Positions 8,084-16,523 of a stretch of 64,000 nucleotides of DNA are shown one piece after another. The stretch comes from Microbacterium sp. 10M-3C3 (GTDB taxonomy: Bacteria; Actinomycetota; Actinomycetes; Actinomycetales; Microbacteriaceae), in contig NZ_CP034245.1 of the NCBI RefSeq assembly GCF_003931875.1, forward strand, positions 2,666,001 to 2,730,000, in the 5' to 3' direction. Below the pieces are notes generated by a model. It was not told the DNA's origin. It ran no database searches and saw only the letters and a list, made by a program, of their open reading frames with translations. The translations under genes were made by a program, and so were the position numbers. Numbering within the stretch: position 1 is the stretch's first letter; the number at the start of each line of letters is the position of its first letter.

Positions 8084-9099
8084 GGATGGACGCCGAGTAC
8101 GTCGTCCCGCTGCGATGGCCGGATGCCGCGGGGGCGGGCGAACTCGGTGACTACCTCGCGGGCATCGCTGAGGCGGCCGAGGTCACGGTCGTCGACGGAT
8201 CGGAGGACGGGGTGTTCGCGGCGGTCGACGCCGCGCTCCCGCCCCGGGTGCGGCACGTGCGGCCCGCGGGGCCACCGACGCTCAACGGCAAGGTGCAGGG
8301 GGTGCTGACCGGCGTGCGTGCGGCTCGTCACGTGCGGGTCGTGATCGCCGACGACGACGTCCGCTACCGCGACGACCAGCTGCGGCAGGTGGTCGCCGCG
8401 CTCGCGCACGCCGACCTCGTCAAGCCGCAGAACCACTTCGTCCCGCTTCCGTGGCACGCGCGGTGGGACACCGCCCGGACGCTGCTCAATCGCGCCGGCG
8501 GCGCCGACTTCCCGGGTACGTACGGCGTGCGCGCCGACGTGCTCGATGCGACCGGCGGATACCGCGGCGACATCCTCTTCGAGAATCTCGAGCTCGAGCG
8601 GACCGTCCGCGCCGCCGGCGGTCGCGTCGCGACCCGGCTCGACCTCCTCGTCGCGCGTCGCCCGCCCCGCGCGCGCCACTTCCTCTCCCAGCGCGTCCGC
8701 CAGGCCTACGACAGCTGGGCGCAGCCGGTGCGCTTCGTCGCCGAATTGGCGCTGCTGCCTGCGCTCCTGGCGGGGCGCCGGCATCCGCTCGTCCTCGCCG
8801 CCGGAGCGGCGCTCGCCGTCGCGGCGGCCGAATACGGCCGGCGACGCGCGGGGGGCGCGGCGGTGTGGCCGCCGTCGAGTGCGCTGTGGGCGCCGCTGTG
8901 GCTGTTCGAGCGTGCCGTCACGTCCTGGGCGGCGCTGCTGCTGCGGCCGGCCGGCGGGGTTCGCTATGCCGGCTCGCGTCTGCGCCGCGCGGCGACTCCC
9001 CCACGAGTGCTGCAGCGACGGCACGGCCGTCAGTCGGACTCGACGGCGCTCTCAGCGTCGGGGGCGCCCAGGGGCTTGGACTCGCTCGACCCGCGTTGA
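8080..9099 (+). CDS. Glycosyltransferase-like protein with C-terminal membrane segments
   Basis: 339 residues. The N-terminal 200 residues look like a GT-A fold: VVDGSEDG, a LNGKVQGVLTG motif, and a DDDVRY segment (VVIADDDVRYRDDQL) acting as the DXD metal site. The later IPVE-like ENLELERTVRAAGG resembles the E/D-ED region of family 2 enzymes. Two hydrophobic stretches follow (LALLPALLAGRR and LVLAAGAALAVAAAEYG). It is the third gene of the iron-redox/CDGSH operon, and no sugar or acceptor is evident. The last 23 codons lie antisense to the end of the DUF6766 remnant, so the original stop codon may have been lost. Confidence 0.75.
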   Translation: MRMDAEYVVPLRWPDAAGAGELGDYLAGIAEAAEVTVVDGSEDGVFAAVDAALPPRVRHVRPAGPPTLNGKVQGVLTGVRAARHVRVVIADDDVRYRDDQLRQVVAALAHADLVKPQNHFVPLPWHARWDTARTLLNRAGGADFPGTYGVRADVLDATGGYRGDILFENLELERTVRAAGGRVATRLDLLVARRPPRARHFLSQRVRQAYDSWAQPVRFVAELALLPALLAGRRHPLVLAAGAALAVAAAEYGRRRAGGAAVWPPSSALWAPLWLFERAVTSWAALLLRPAGGVRYAGSRLRRAATPPRVLQRRHGRQSDSTALSASGAPRGLDSLDPR

Positions 9100-9445
9100 C
9101 GCAGGAAGATCGAGAACGCGATCATCGTGCCGACCGCGAGGAATTCCGACTGCCAGTTCCGCAGCGTCCGGTTCCAGAAGTCGTGGCTGGCTCTGCCGGT
9201 TCTCGGCGACACGACGAGGAAGTCCGACGACAGCAGGAACTCGCCGGATCCCGGCACCGTCGCGCCGTGCGCGCTCTGCCGCTGGTCGTCGGCGTACCCG
9301 GCGACGGCCTGCCCGGCGAGCGCGAGGAGAAGAGCGCGCCGAACAGCAGGCTGAGCCCGCGGTCACGGATTCGGGAGCACGCCTCGATCCCGTGCCGTGC
9401 CGCCGGAGCTGCCCGGGTCGGGCCGCACGGGGAGATTGCACGCAC
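9030..9445 (-). pseudogene. DUF6766-family gene with a one-base frameshift
   Basis: Two adjacent minus-strand frames together rebuild a small DUF6766-type membrane protein. The first frame (from about 9445) gives IRDRGLSLLFGALF. The sequence then continues in another frame as LLALAGQAVAGYADDQRQ and runs to the stop at 9030 through SSDFLVVSPRTG, NWQSEFLAVGTM and IFLRQRGSSESKPLGAP. The break is near 9328-9335, where GCGCTCTTCTCC appears to lack one base. Expected features of the intact gene are two membrane helices around a tryptophan-containing loop. The N-terminal start is uncertain, since no good ATG or ribosome site precedes the conserved part. A sequencing error is the alternative explanation. 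Confidence 0.65.
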
Positions 9446-9492
9446 GGAGCGCGCGCGGCGACGGGCTCGACACCCGCCTCGAGCGGGCCTGC

Positions 9493-9816
9493 TCAGCCGT
9501 ACTCAGGGACCGCGGCCGAGGACTGCGGCTCGGGGACGAGGTAGAGCCCGGTCGGCGAGTTCGCCGTGAACATGAGCGCGTCGAGCCACTCGCGATTGAG
9601 CGAGGGCGACCGGCCGCCGTGGAACTTGCAGACGAACGAGGCCCCCGGATGGATCCAGACGGACGTGCGACCGCCGCCGAGGCTGAGGTCGTCTTTCCAG
9701 GTGAAGTAGAAGGGCTCGCCGCGCTTGAGCTTGTTTCCGATGACGACCTGGATGTGCGCCAGGATCCGGTCATCGAAGTCGACGCGGACGTGGTCTTCGT
9801 ACAAGAACTTTCCCAT
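9493..9816 (-). CDS. DUF7882-type small conserved actinobacterial protein
   Basis: A 107-residue protein beginning MGKFLYEDHVRVDFDDRILA, then HIQVVIGNKLKRGEPFYFTW, a layout common in small Microbacteriaceae proteins (DUF7882; sometimes mislabelled ATP-dependent DNA ligase). The conserved Arg-Gly-Glu turn, the aromatic FYFTW strand and the GGGRTSVWIHP segment are present. The ATG at 9816 has a very strong ribosome site (CGGAGG, 5 bases upstream). The frame happens to stay open upstream through a GNAT remnant; the start is decided by the ribosome site. Function unknown. Confidence 0.8.
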   Translation of the reverse strand: MGKFLYEDHVRVDFDDRILAHIQVVIGNKLKRGEPFYFTWKDDLSLGGGRTSVWIHPGASFVCKFHGGRSPSLNREWLDALMFTANSPTGLYLVPEPQSSAAVPEYG

Positions 9817-9978
9817 GACACCTCCGGAAAGCTCGGGGGGAGTTCCCCTCCAGCCTGCGCCCGCGTCGCCGCCGCCGCATCCATACGGATCGGTGCACGC
9901 AACCGTGCGCCCCCGGGCGCAACTCAGGCGATGGTGCGCGTAGACGCGCCTGCGCCGCGGCGCCTGCTCGCGGATTCG

Positions 9979-10044
9979 CGTGTTCGCCTGCACGAGGAGC
10001 GGCATGTCGTCTTCGCGCCACGGCCGAAAGGTCACGACGGTCAT
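9979..10044 (-). pseudogene. N-terminal remnant of a GNAT acetyltransferase
   Basis: Starting at the ATG at 10044 the minus strand encodes MTVVTFRPWREDDMPLLVQANT, which matches the first strand and helix of GNAT N-acetyltransferases. After that the sequence stops resembling the family. No acetyl-CoA motif follows, and the frame drifts into Arg-rich sequence until the DUF7882 start. The remainder of the gene therefore appears to be deleted. It lies in the 259-base gap between the DUF7882 gene and the AraC gene, in which I see no other gene. Confidence 0.45.
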
Positions 10045-10075
10045 GCGGCCAGCATTCCGGCGGCCGGCGACATCG

Positions 10076-11017
10076 CTAGATCTCGCGCGCCGTCTGCACC
10101 GGCGTGCGGCCGTACCGCACCCGGTAGTGCGCCGCGAAGCGCGAGGGGCTTCCGAAGCCCCACCGGCGTGCGACATCGCGGACGACCGCGGCATCCACCC
10201 GCCGCAGCTCCTCATGCGCACCGACCAGACGCAGGTCGCGGAGATACTCGGTGGGCGACACGCCCAGAGCCCGCCGGAACGCGTACTGCAGGCCGCGCGT
10301 GGAGATCCGCGCGGCCTGGGCGACGTCGTCCACCGTGATCGGCTCGGCCGCATGATCCTGCATGTAGGCGACGGCACGCCGTACGGTGGCCGGCGCGGCA
10401 CGCCGCTGCGCCGAGCGCTCGGCCGCCTCCTGGAACGAGGTGGGAAACGCGGTGAGCGTGGCCATCAGCGCGTGGCGCTCGAGCTCGGCCTCGAGCAGCG
10501 GCAGTTCCACATCCGAGTCGGCGATGCTGACGAGGGAGTCCAGCACGTAGCGGTACGCGCGCTCCCACTGGCGTCCGGCCGACGCCGAGAGCGGCGATGC
10601 CTCGAGGACGCGCAGACCGAGGCGGTCGTCACCGGAGATCTGCCGGGCCGCGCGCTCGGCCGCTGCCGTGTCGAAGACGAGGGCCCGGACGCGGGCGCGC
10701 CCTTCCCACCGCGACTGGACGCCCGTCTCCGAGGCGAGCCACGGCAGCCCCGCGTCCAGATCGCCCTCCTCAGCACCCACCCACGCGTTGTCCGACACCA
10801 TGCGGCACGCGATGAGCTGACCTTCCGGACGATTTCCCGCCTTGACCGACGCGGCCAGGTCGTAGTGCAGCACGCTCATGCCGGCGACCTGCAGGGAGGT
10901 CCAGTCGAACGCCACCGAAGCGCGCCCCGGCTCCAGCCGCGCCGACGGCACGAACCGGCTCCATGTCTCGGCCACGTCGGCGGCGCCGCGCGATCGAACC
11001 CGGAACATCTCGACCAC
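10076..11017 (-). CDS. AraC-family transcriptional regulator
   Basis: Regulator of 313 residues. The last 100 residues contain the double helix-turn-helix of AraC/XylS proteins: ITVDDVAQAARISTRGLQYAFRRALGVSPTEYLRDLRL, then VRDVARRWGFGSPSRFAAHYRVRYGRTP. The N-terminal 200 residues resemble the ligand-binding half of the AraC group that detects small effectors, with no recognisable cupin metal site. The start is a GTG at 11017 with GGGAG upstream; ATG at 11008 is an alternative. Neighbouring genes are remnants and a small acidic protein, so no regulated target is obvious. Confidence 0.9.
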   Translation of the reverse strand: MVEMFRVRSRGAADVAETWSRFVPSARLEPGRASVAFDWTSLQVAGMSVLHYDLAASVKAGNRPEGQLIACRMVSDNAWVGAEEGDLDAGLPWLASETGVQSRWEGRARVRALVFDTAAAERAARQISGDDRLGLRVLEASPLSASAGRQWERAYRYVLDSLVSIADSDVELPLLEAELERHALMATLTAFPTSFQEAAERSAQRRAAPATVRRAVAYMQDHAAEPITVDDVAQAARISTRGLQYAFRRALGVSPTEYLRDLRLVGAHEELRRVDAAVVRDVARRWGFGSPSRFAAHYRVRYGRTPVQTAREI

Positions 11018-11140
11018 GGATGGCTCTCCCTCAGCGCGTCGCGCCGCCCACCGACACGTTCAATCCGTCGAGTCGAACGGGAGGCGGGAGGCGGATCAAG
11101 GGGGTTGCCATTCGGTGCAGGTGTTTGGTAACCCGGCGGC

Positions 11141-11326
11141 ATGTCTTCTGATGCTTCTGAGTCGTCCGCCGATCTGCGGCGCGACGCCGGCGACCCCAAC
11201 CGCGACCGCGCCGACCTCGCCGACCTGCCACCCACGCAGGTGGATGACGACGTCGTGCAGGAGCACCTCGCCGAGGAAGAGGGCTCCGACGACACGGACC
11301 ACGACGACCTCGACGCCGCGCGGTAG
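11141..11326 (+). CDS. Small acidic hypothetical protein
   Basis: 61 residues, strongly acidic (about one third Asp/Glu), beginning MSSDASESSADLRRDAGDPN and ending in GSDDTDHDDLDAAR. The composition predicts a soluble, probably disordered peptide. No clear Shine-Dalgarno sequence precedes the ATG. It sits alone between the AraC gene and the LLM oxidoreductase gene. Small acidic proteins of this sort are common in Microbacteriaceae, but I know no function. It is a plausible gene rather than a certain one. Confidence 0.5.
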   Translation: MSSDASESSADLRRDAGDPNRDRADLADLPPTQVDDDVVQEHLAEEEGSDDTDHDDLDAAR

Positions 11327-11392
11327 GCCCTATCCGGCACATCTCGCTGCATTCAGCGGAATACAGCTGGCGACCGCGGGGTTGTGCCCGAT

Positions 11393-12430
11393 ATGCAGCG
11401 TTTCGGGACACTCTCGTTCGGACACTACGGTCCGCTCGGCGCGGGCCGCGAACTCACCGCCGCCGACTCGATGAAGCAGGCGACCGAGCTCGCCGAGGGG
11501 CTCGACGAGATCGGCGTGAACGGCGTCGCCTTCCGCGTGCATCATTTCGCGCGTCAGCAGTCCGCGCCGCTTCCGCTCATGGCCGCGATCGCGGCACGCA
11601 CCCGCCGGATCGAGATCGGCACGGGTGTCATCAACATGCGGTACGAGAACCCGCTCTACCTCGCGGAGGAGGCCGCCGCAGTCGATCTGCTGAGCAACGG
11701 GCGCCTCGCGCTCGGCGTGAGCCGCGGGTCACCCGAGACCGTCGTGCGGGGGTACGAAGCGTTCGGCTACACCGGGTCGACGGATCCGCGCGGCGCCGAC
11801 ATCGCTCGAGAGCACTTCGACCTGTTCCTCCGGGCCATCGACGGTGAGGGTCTCGCGGAGCGCGATCCGCACAGCCCGTTCGGCGGCGGACACGGTCTGC
11901 AGCGGATCGAGCCGCACTCGCCGGGCCTGCGCTCGCGGGTGTGGTGGGGCGCGGGCAACCGCGACAGTGCCGAATGGGCCGGTCGAGTGGGGGTCAACCT
12001 CATGTCCTCGACCCTGCTCACCTCCGCCGACGGTCGCCCCTTCGATGTGCTCCAGGCCGAGCAGATCGAGGCGTTCCGCACGGCCTGGCGCGAGGCCGGC
12101 CACCCCGGCGAGCCGCGGGTCTCGGTGAGCCGCAGCATCATCCCGATCACGACCGCCGAGGAGGACCTCTACTTCGGCGGCCGGCAGGACGGCGACCAGA
12201 TCGGTGTCATCGACGGCATCCGCTCGACCTTCGGCAAGACCTACGCCGCGACGCCCGACGTGCTCGTCGAGCAGCTCCTCGCCGATGAGGCCGTGCGCAG
12301 TGCAGACACCCTCATGATCACGATCCCGAGCCAGCTCGGTGCCGAGTTCAACCTCCGCATCATGAAGTCCTTCGCCGACTACGTCGCCCCCGCGCTCGGG
12401 TGGCAGAGCACGCTCACCCCGGCAGCCTGA
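11393..12430 (+). CDS. LLM-class flavin-dependent oxidoreductase
   Basis: 345-residue luciferase-like monooxygenase. The TIM-barrel opening FGTLSFGHYGPLG, the VNGVAFRVHHFA helix, IEIGTGVINMRYENPLYLAEEAAAVDLLSNGRLALGVSRGSPE and the later RVWWGAGN segment are characteristic. Family members use FMN or F420, and the flavin type is not readable here. I prefer the ATG at 11393; a GTG 9 bases earlier is possible. It stands alone: upstream is the small acidic gene, downstream the tandem-repeat block. The substrate is unknown. Confidence 0.88.
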   Translation: MQRFGTLSFGHYGPLGAGRELTAADSMKQATELAEGLDEIGVNGVAFRVHHFARQQSAPLPLMAAIAARTRRIEIGTGVINMRYENPLYLAEEAAAVDLLSNGRLALGVSRGSPETVVRGYEAFGYTGSTDPRGADIAREHFDLFLRAIDGEGLAERDPHSPFGGGHGLQRIEPHSPGLRSRVWWGAGNRDSAEWAGRVGVNLMSSTLLTSADGRPFDVLQAEQIEAFRTAWREAGHPGEPRVSVSRSIIPITTAEEDLYFGGRQDGDQIGVIDGIRSTFGKTYAATPDVLVEQLLADEAVRSADTLMITIPSQLGAEFNLRIMKSFADYVAPALGWQSTLTPAA

Positions 12431-12464
12431 GCGCGCGCGGGTCTGACGCGCACGGACGTCCGAT

Positions 12465-12644
12465 CCTTGAGCTTGTCGAAGGGTGGTCCCTGAGCCTGTC
12501 GAAGGGTGGTCCCTGAGCCTGTCGAAGGGTGGTCCCTGAGCCTGTCGAAGGGTGCTCCCTGAGCCTGTCGAAGGGTGGTCCCTGAGCCCGTCGAAGGGTG
12601 GTCCCTGAGCCTGTCGAAGGGTGGTCCCTGAGCCTGTCGAAGGG
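12465..12644. repeat. Tandem array of eight 23-nt repeats
   Basis: Eight head-to-tail copies of a 23-base unit, CCCTGAGCCTGTCGAAGGG followed by TGGT, begin at 12465, 12488, 12511, 12534, 12557, 12580, 12603 and 12626. Copies 2, 3, 5 and 7 are identical. Copy 1 reads CCTTGAGCTTG, copy 4 has TGCT instead of TGGT, copy 6 has CCCGTC, and copy 8 lacks the trailing TGGT. The 19-base core is a widespread dispersed repeat of Microbacteriaceae intergenic DNA. Its role is not established. The array fills most of the 262-base gap between the LLM gene and the DUF222/HNH gene; nothing else is recognised there. Confidence 0.95.
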
Positions 12645-12692
12645 CCAGCTCACGGGTCGGGCGATGTCGGAGGTTGGTGCGAGAGTAAGCGC

Positions 12693-14031
12693 ATGGAAAG
12701 CTCCGCGAGTCTCGGTCATCGTGACGACGATGATGCGGCTCTCGCGTGCCTGATCGACGAGATCGTCGACATCCATGCGGCGATCGCATCGCTCGAAGCC
12801 GAGCTCGCCAACGCGCATGGCGGCCACCCAGCAGATCGCGAACCAGCGCACCGCATCTCAGCCCCTCCCCTCCCAGATGCGGGAGCTCGAGGAACGCTCG
12901 ATCGCCGCGGAGATCGGCCTGGCGACCCGGGTGAACGACCGGGCGGTGCAGAACCGGATGCACGCCGCGCTCGAGCTCGTGCAGGACTACCCCGCCACCC
13001 ACCAGGCGCTCGCCGAGGGGCGCATCAGCGTGCGCCACGCGACGGTCATCGTCGAGGAGGGTCGGGCCCTCGGCGACCCCGATACCCGTGCGCTGTACGA
13101 GCTGACGGTGCTGGAGCGGGCGCTGCGCGATACCGCGCCGCGGACGAGGGCGTTCGCCGAGCAGGTCGTGGAAGAGCTGCATTCCTGCTCGATCACGGAA
13201 CGCCACCGGGACGCGGTGAAGACGCGGAAGGTGTGGCGGCAGCGCCTGGGCAACGGGATGTCCGAACTGGGCATCATCGGCTCCGACGTGCTGGTGGACG
13301 GAGCCTGGGACCGGCTCACCCAGCAGGCCAACGCGTCGAAGAAGACCCAGGTCACCGCACCCGAGGATGATGCCGATGCCGACCCGGACGCGATCTACGA
13401 CGAACGCACCCTCGACCAGCTCCGCGCGGACATCGCCATCGACCTGCTCCTGACCGGCGGACCCACCATCGACCCCACCACCGGCACCATCACCGGCGCG
13501 AAGGGCGGGCTCGCCGCCATCCAGGCCCGCGCGTCGATCGTCATCCCCGCGCTGACCGCCGCCGGGCTCGCCGACCGCGGCGCGACCCTCGACGGCGCCA
13601 TCCCGATCGACGCCGACACCGCCCGATGCCTGCTCGCGCAGGCGCCGTCGTGGGAGCGCATCTTCACCCACCCCATCCACGGACACGTCCTCGCCACCGA
13701 CACCTACCGGCGACCCGCGAACCTCGACCGCTACCTCGCCGCGAGAGACGTGCACTGCCGGTTCCCCGGCTGCCGCAGGCCCGCGAGAGTGTGCGACCGC
13801 GACCACAACTTCGACTGGGCCCTCGGCGGCACCACCGACGCCTGCAACCTCGCCTGCCTCTGCAAACGCCACCACACGCTGAAAACCGAGAAACCCTGGA
13901 AACCCGTTCAACAGAGGGACGGCAGCATCCACTGGACCAGCCCCCTCGGACGCAGCAGCACCGACCCACCCGAGCGATACGTCATCTTCCGCGACGAACC
14001 CGACCCACCACCCGGCGACCCACCGTTCTGA
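12693..14031 (+). pseudogene. DUF222/HNH endonuclease gene, frameshifted near its 5' end
   Basis: A DUF222 protein with a C-terminal HNH nuclease, read in two frames. The start MESSASLGHRDDDDAALACL at 12693, with GAGAG upstream, continues as IDEIVDIHAAIASLEAELANA. Near 12815 the homologous frame changes to MAATQQIANQRTASQ and runs to 14031. The second part holds the DUF222 core (LEERSIAAEIGLATRVNDR, YPATHQALAEGRISVRHA). It also has the HNH module with CRFPGC, CDRDHNFDW and ACNLACLCKRHHTLK, so the nuclease site is intact. If translation restarted at 12817, a shortened but functional enzyme of 404 residues could result, though no ribosome site precedes it. Confidence 0.7.
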
Positions 14032-14040
14032 CCGGGCGGT

Positions 14041-14760
14041 TCAGCTCGCGCCCCGGCCGCCGTCGGCCTCCACGACTGTGCCGGTGATGAATGACGCCGC
14101 CGGCGAGGCCAGCCACGCGACTGCGGCCGCGATCTCCCCCGCCGTGCCCAGTCGTCCCAGAGGCACGGCTCGGCCGACCTGCCGCTTCGTCTCATCCGAT
14201 TGCTGGGCCAATCCGCCGGAATCGATCGGCCCCGGCGCAACGGCGTTCACACGGATGCCACGCTCCGCGTAGTCCATCGCGGCCGACCTCGTAAGGCCGA
14301 CCACGCCGTGCTTCGCCGCGGCGTACGCCGCCATGCCGCGCACGCCTCGCACGCCTGCCGTCGACGCGACGTTGACGATCGCGCCCCCCGCGTTCATCGC
14401 CGCGAGCTCGAAGCGCATCGCCGCGAGCACACCGCCGAGAGTCACGTGCAGCACCCGACCCGCCTCGGCGAGATCCATCTCGCCCAGCGGAACTGGGCGG
14501 TGGGAGATGCCGACGTTGTTGACGGCGACATCCAAGCCCCCGGATGCGGCGACCGCCACCGCCCGGCCGACCGACTCGTCGTCCGTCACATCCGTGACGA
14601 CGGCGTCCGCGGTGATGTCCTGCGCGCGCAGATCCATCACGAGCGTGTCGAGCGCAGCGCCGTCGCGCGCGGCAACGACGACGTGAGCACCTGCCTGCCC
14701 GAGCGCCGCGGCGATGGCGTTGCCCAGGCGCCCGTTGGCGCCGAGCACCAGCGCATTCAC
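14041..14760 (-). CDS. SDR family oxidoreductase
   Basis: Classical short-chain dehydrogenase of 239 residues. It has the nucleotide motif GANGRLGNAIA, NNVGISHR, the catalytic Ser in IVNVASTAG, and YAAAKHGVVGLTRSAAMDYAERGIRVNAVAPGPI followed by the C-terminal FITGTVVEADGG of the FabG-like group. Its GTG start (14758-14760) overlaps the stop of the bifunctional nuclease gene by four bases, so the two are coupled. The substrate cannot be deduced. It converges with the HNH gene, whose stop is 9 bases from its own. Confidence 0.9.
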   Translation of the reverse strand: MNALVLGANGRLGNAIAAALGQAGAHVVVAARDGAALDTLVMDLRAQDITADAVVTDVTDDESVGRAVAVAASGGLDVAVNNVGISHRPVPLGEMDLAEAGRVLHVTLGGVLAAMRFELAAMNAGGAIVNVASTAGVRGVRGMAAYAAAKHGVVGLTRSAAMDYAERGIRVNAVAPGPIDSGGLAQQSDETKRQVGRAVPLGRLGTAGEIAAAVAWLASPAASFITGTVVEADGGRGAS

Positions 14761-15272
14761 TTCTCGAAGTCCTCCGGTTCGACGTCGTCGAGGAACCGCC
14801 GGAACTCCGACATGCGCTCGTCGTCGTTGGAGTCGGCGTCGGAGTCGTCCTCCTCGGCGACCATGTCGTCGGGCACGCCGGCCTCGGCGAGCACCGCCTC
14901 GGCCACCCAGATCGGGGCGTCCAAGCGAGAGGCCAGCGCGATCGCATCGGAGGGGCGCGCATCGATGACCCGCAAGCCGTGTGGCGTGAACAGCGTCACC
15001 TCGGCGAAGAACGTCCCGTCCTCGACCTTCGTCACCTCGACCCGCTCGACCGCGCCGTCCAGCGCCTCGACCAGCCGCACCATCAGGTCGTGTGCGAGCG
15101 GCCGCGGCGGCGTCACCCCCTCGACGGCGACGAGGATCGACGTGGCCTCCTGCGCGCCGATCCACACCGGCAGAACGGTGTGGGCGAAGACGCTCGGACC
15201 GACGGGCCGCAGCAGGATGACATGCTGCTGAGCGGCGTCGAGCGCGACGCCCGCGACACGCACCTGGACCAT
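14757..15272 (-). CDS. Bifunctional nuclease-domain (BFN/DUF151) protein
   Basis: 171-residue protein with the BFN domain (PF02577): VILLRPVGPSVFAHTVLPVWIGAQEA, then VEVTKVEDGTFFAEVTLF and the signature IDARPSDAIALASRLDAPIWVAEAVL. An acidic tail (AEEDDSDADSNDDE) follows the domain. Plant and bacterial relatives are reported to have RNase and DNase activity; the bacterial role is poorly known. The ATG at 15272 has GGGGAGGAAG just upstream and fixes the start. The last four bases overlap the start of the SDR gene. A group of such genes near folding or cell-wall genes is common, but here the partner is an SDR. Confidence 0.88.
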   Translation of the reverse strand: MVQVRVAGVALDAAQQHVILLRPVGPSVFAHTVLPVWIGAQEATSILVAVEGVTPPRPLAHDLMVRLVEALDGAVERVEVTKVEDGTFFAEVTLFTPHGLRVIDARPSDAIALASRLDAPIWVAEAVLAEAGVPDDMVAEEDDSDADSNDDERMSEFRRFLDDVEPEDFEK

Positions 15273-15359
15273 GGCGACTTCCTCCCCGAGCGGATGCGGC
15301 ACAGCCTACGACCGCGACACGTCCGGCGACACGGGGGTCGACAGGCGGACGGAGATCTC

Positions 15360-16430
15360 TCAGCCGTGCTTCTGCCCGGAGCTGTCGGCCTTCGCGCCGC
15401 CCGCCTCCAGGACGTCGCCGGCCGGAAGCTCCTGGTGGCCGCCGAACTGCAGCCGCATGGCGGAAAGCACCTGGTTGGCGAAGTGGTCCTCGCCGCGCGA
15501 GGCGAAACGCTCGAACAGGGAAGCGGCGAGCACGGGCACGGGCACGCCCACATCCACCGCCGCCTTGACCGTCCAGCGACCCTCGCCCGAATCCGACACG
15601 CGACCCGCGAGCCCCTCGAGCGTCGGGTTGGCCTCGAGCGCGGCGGCCGTGAGATCGAGCAGCCACGACGAGATCACCGAGCCGCGGCGCCACAGCTCCG
15701 CGACCTTGGGCGTGTCGATGTCGAACTGATAGAACTCGGGCTCCTCGAGCGGGGCGACCTCGGCAGAGTGCGACGCGTCGCGCAGACCCGCGTCGGCATT
15801 GTGGAGGATGTTGAGACCCTCGGCGAGCGCGGCCATGATGCCGTACTCGATGCCGTTGTGCACCATCTTCACGAAGTGGCCGGCACCCGACGGACCGCAG
15901 TGCAGATAGCCACGCTCCTCGGGCGCGTAGTCGCCGTCGCGCCCCGGCGTGCGGGGCACATCGCCCGGGCCCGGCGCGATCGTCTTCAGGACGGGCTCGA
16001 TCGTCTCGAACGCCTCGCGCGGACCGCCCACCATGAGGCAGTAGCCGCGCTCGAGCCCGAACACGCCGCCGCTCGTGCCCACGTCGACGTAGTGGATGCC
16101 GCGATCCTTCAGCGCAGCCGCGCGGCGCACGTCGTCGCGGTAGTTCGAGTTGCCGCCGTCGATGATGATGTCGCCCGGCTCGAGCACCGCAGCCACCTGC
16201 TCGACGACCTGCCCGGTGAGGCCGGCGGGGATCATCAGCCACACCGCGCGCGGAGCGGACATCTTGGCGACCAGATCCGAGAAGTCGGTGGCGCCGACGG
16301 CGCCCTCGCCTTCGAGCGTCGCGACCGCCTGCGGGTTGACGTCGTACACGAACGTCTCGTGCCCGTCGCGCATGAGACGACGCACGATGTTCGCGCCCAT
16401 CCGTCCGAGACCCACCATCGCCAGCTGCAT
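15360..16430 (-). CDS. gnd: 6-phosphogluconate dehydrogenase (decarboxylating), short type
   Basis: Third enzyme of the oxidative pentose phosphate pathway, oxidising 6-phosphogluconate to ribulose 5-phosphate with CO2 release. 356 residues, of the short YqeC-like class. It has the nucleotide motif [13 protein letters not shown], the substrate loop [12 protein letters not shown], and the catalytic Lys and Asn in [14 protein letters not shown] roughly 15-residue insertion ([15 protein letters not shown]) precedes the catalytic segment. The ATG at 16430 has AAGGAG 6 bases upstream. It is transcribed in the same direction as the BFN and SDR genes, 87 bases away, and could be the first gene of that unit. 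Confidence 0.92.
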   Translation of the reverse strand: MQLAMVGLGRMGANIVRRLMRDGHETFVYDVNPQAVATLEGEGAVGATDFSDLVAKMSAPRAVWLMIPAGLTGQVVEQVAAVLEPGDIIIDGGNSNYRDDVRRAAALKDRGIHYVDVGTSGGVFGLERGYCLMVGGPREAFETIEPVLKTIAPGPGDVPRTPGRDGDYAPEERGYLHCGPSGAGHFVKMVHNGIEYGIMAALAEGLNILHNADAGLRDASHSAEVAPLEEPEFYQFDIDTPKVAELWRRGSVISSWLLDLTAAALEANPTLEGLAGRVSDSGEGRWTVKAAVDVGVPVPVLAASLFERFASRGEDHFANQVLSAMRLQFGGHQELPAGDVLEAGGAKADSSGQKHG

Positions 16431-16523
16431 GCGTGCTCCTTCTGCGGTTCGTCCGGAGCCGGAGGGCTCCCCCGCGAGTCTAGATCCGCGACGGAGGGCG
16501 GCGGCGGGGGTTGCGGCCGCCCA

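Noticed and set aside
9320..9340. Programmed ribosomal frameshift in the DUF6766 gene
   Set aside because: No slippery heptamer or downstream pseudoknot is seen, and the family is normally in one frame.
12465..12644. Possible CRISPR array
   Set aside because: The units are directly adjacent with no spacers, and no cas genes exist in the window.
14041..16242. A single long minus-strand frame covering the SDR and most of the gnd region
   Set aside because: Only its last 240 codons match a family (SDR). The rest is an out-of-frame reading of BFN and gnd on the same strand.
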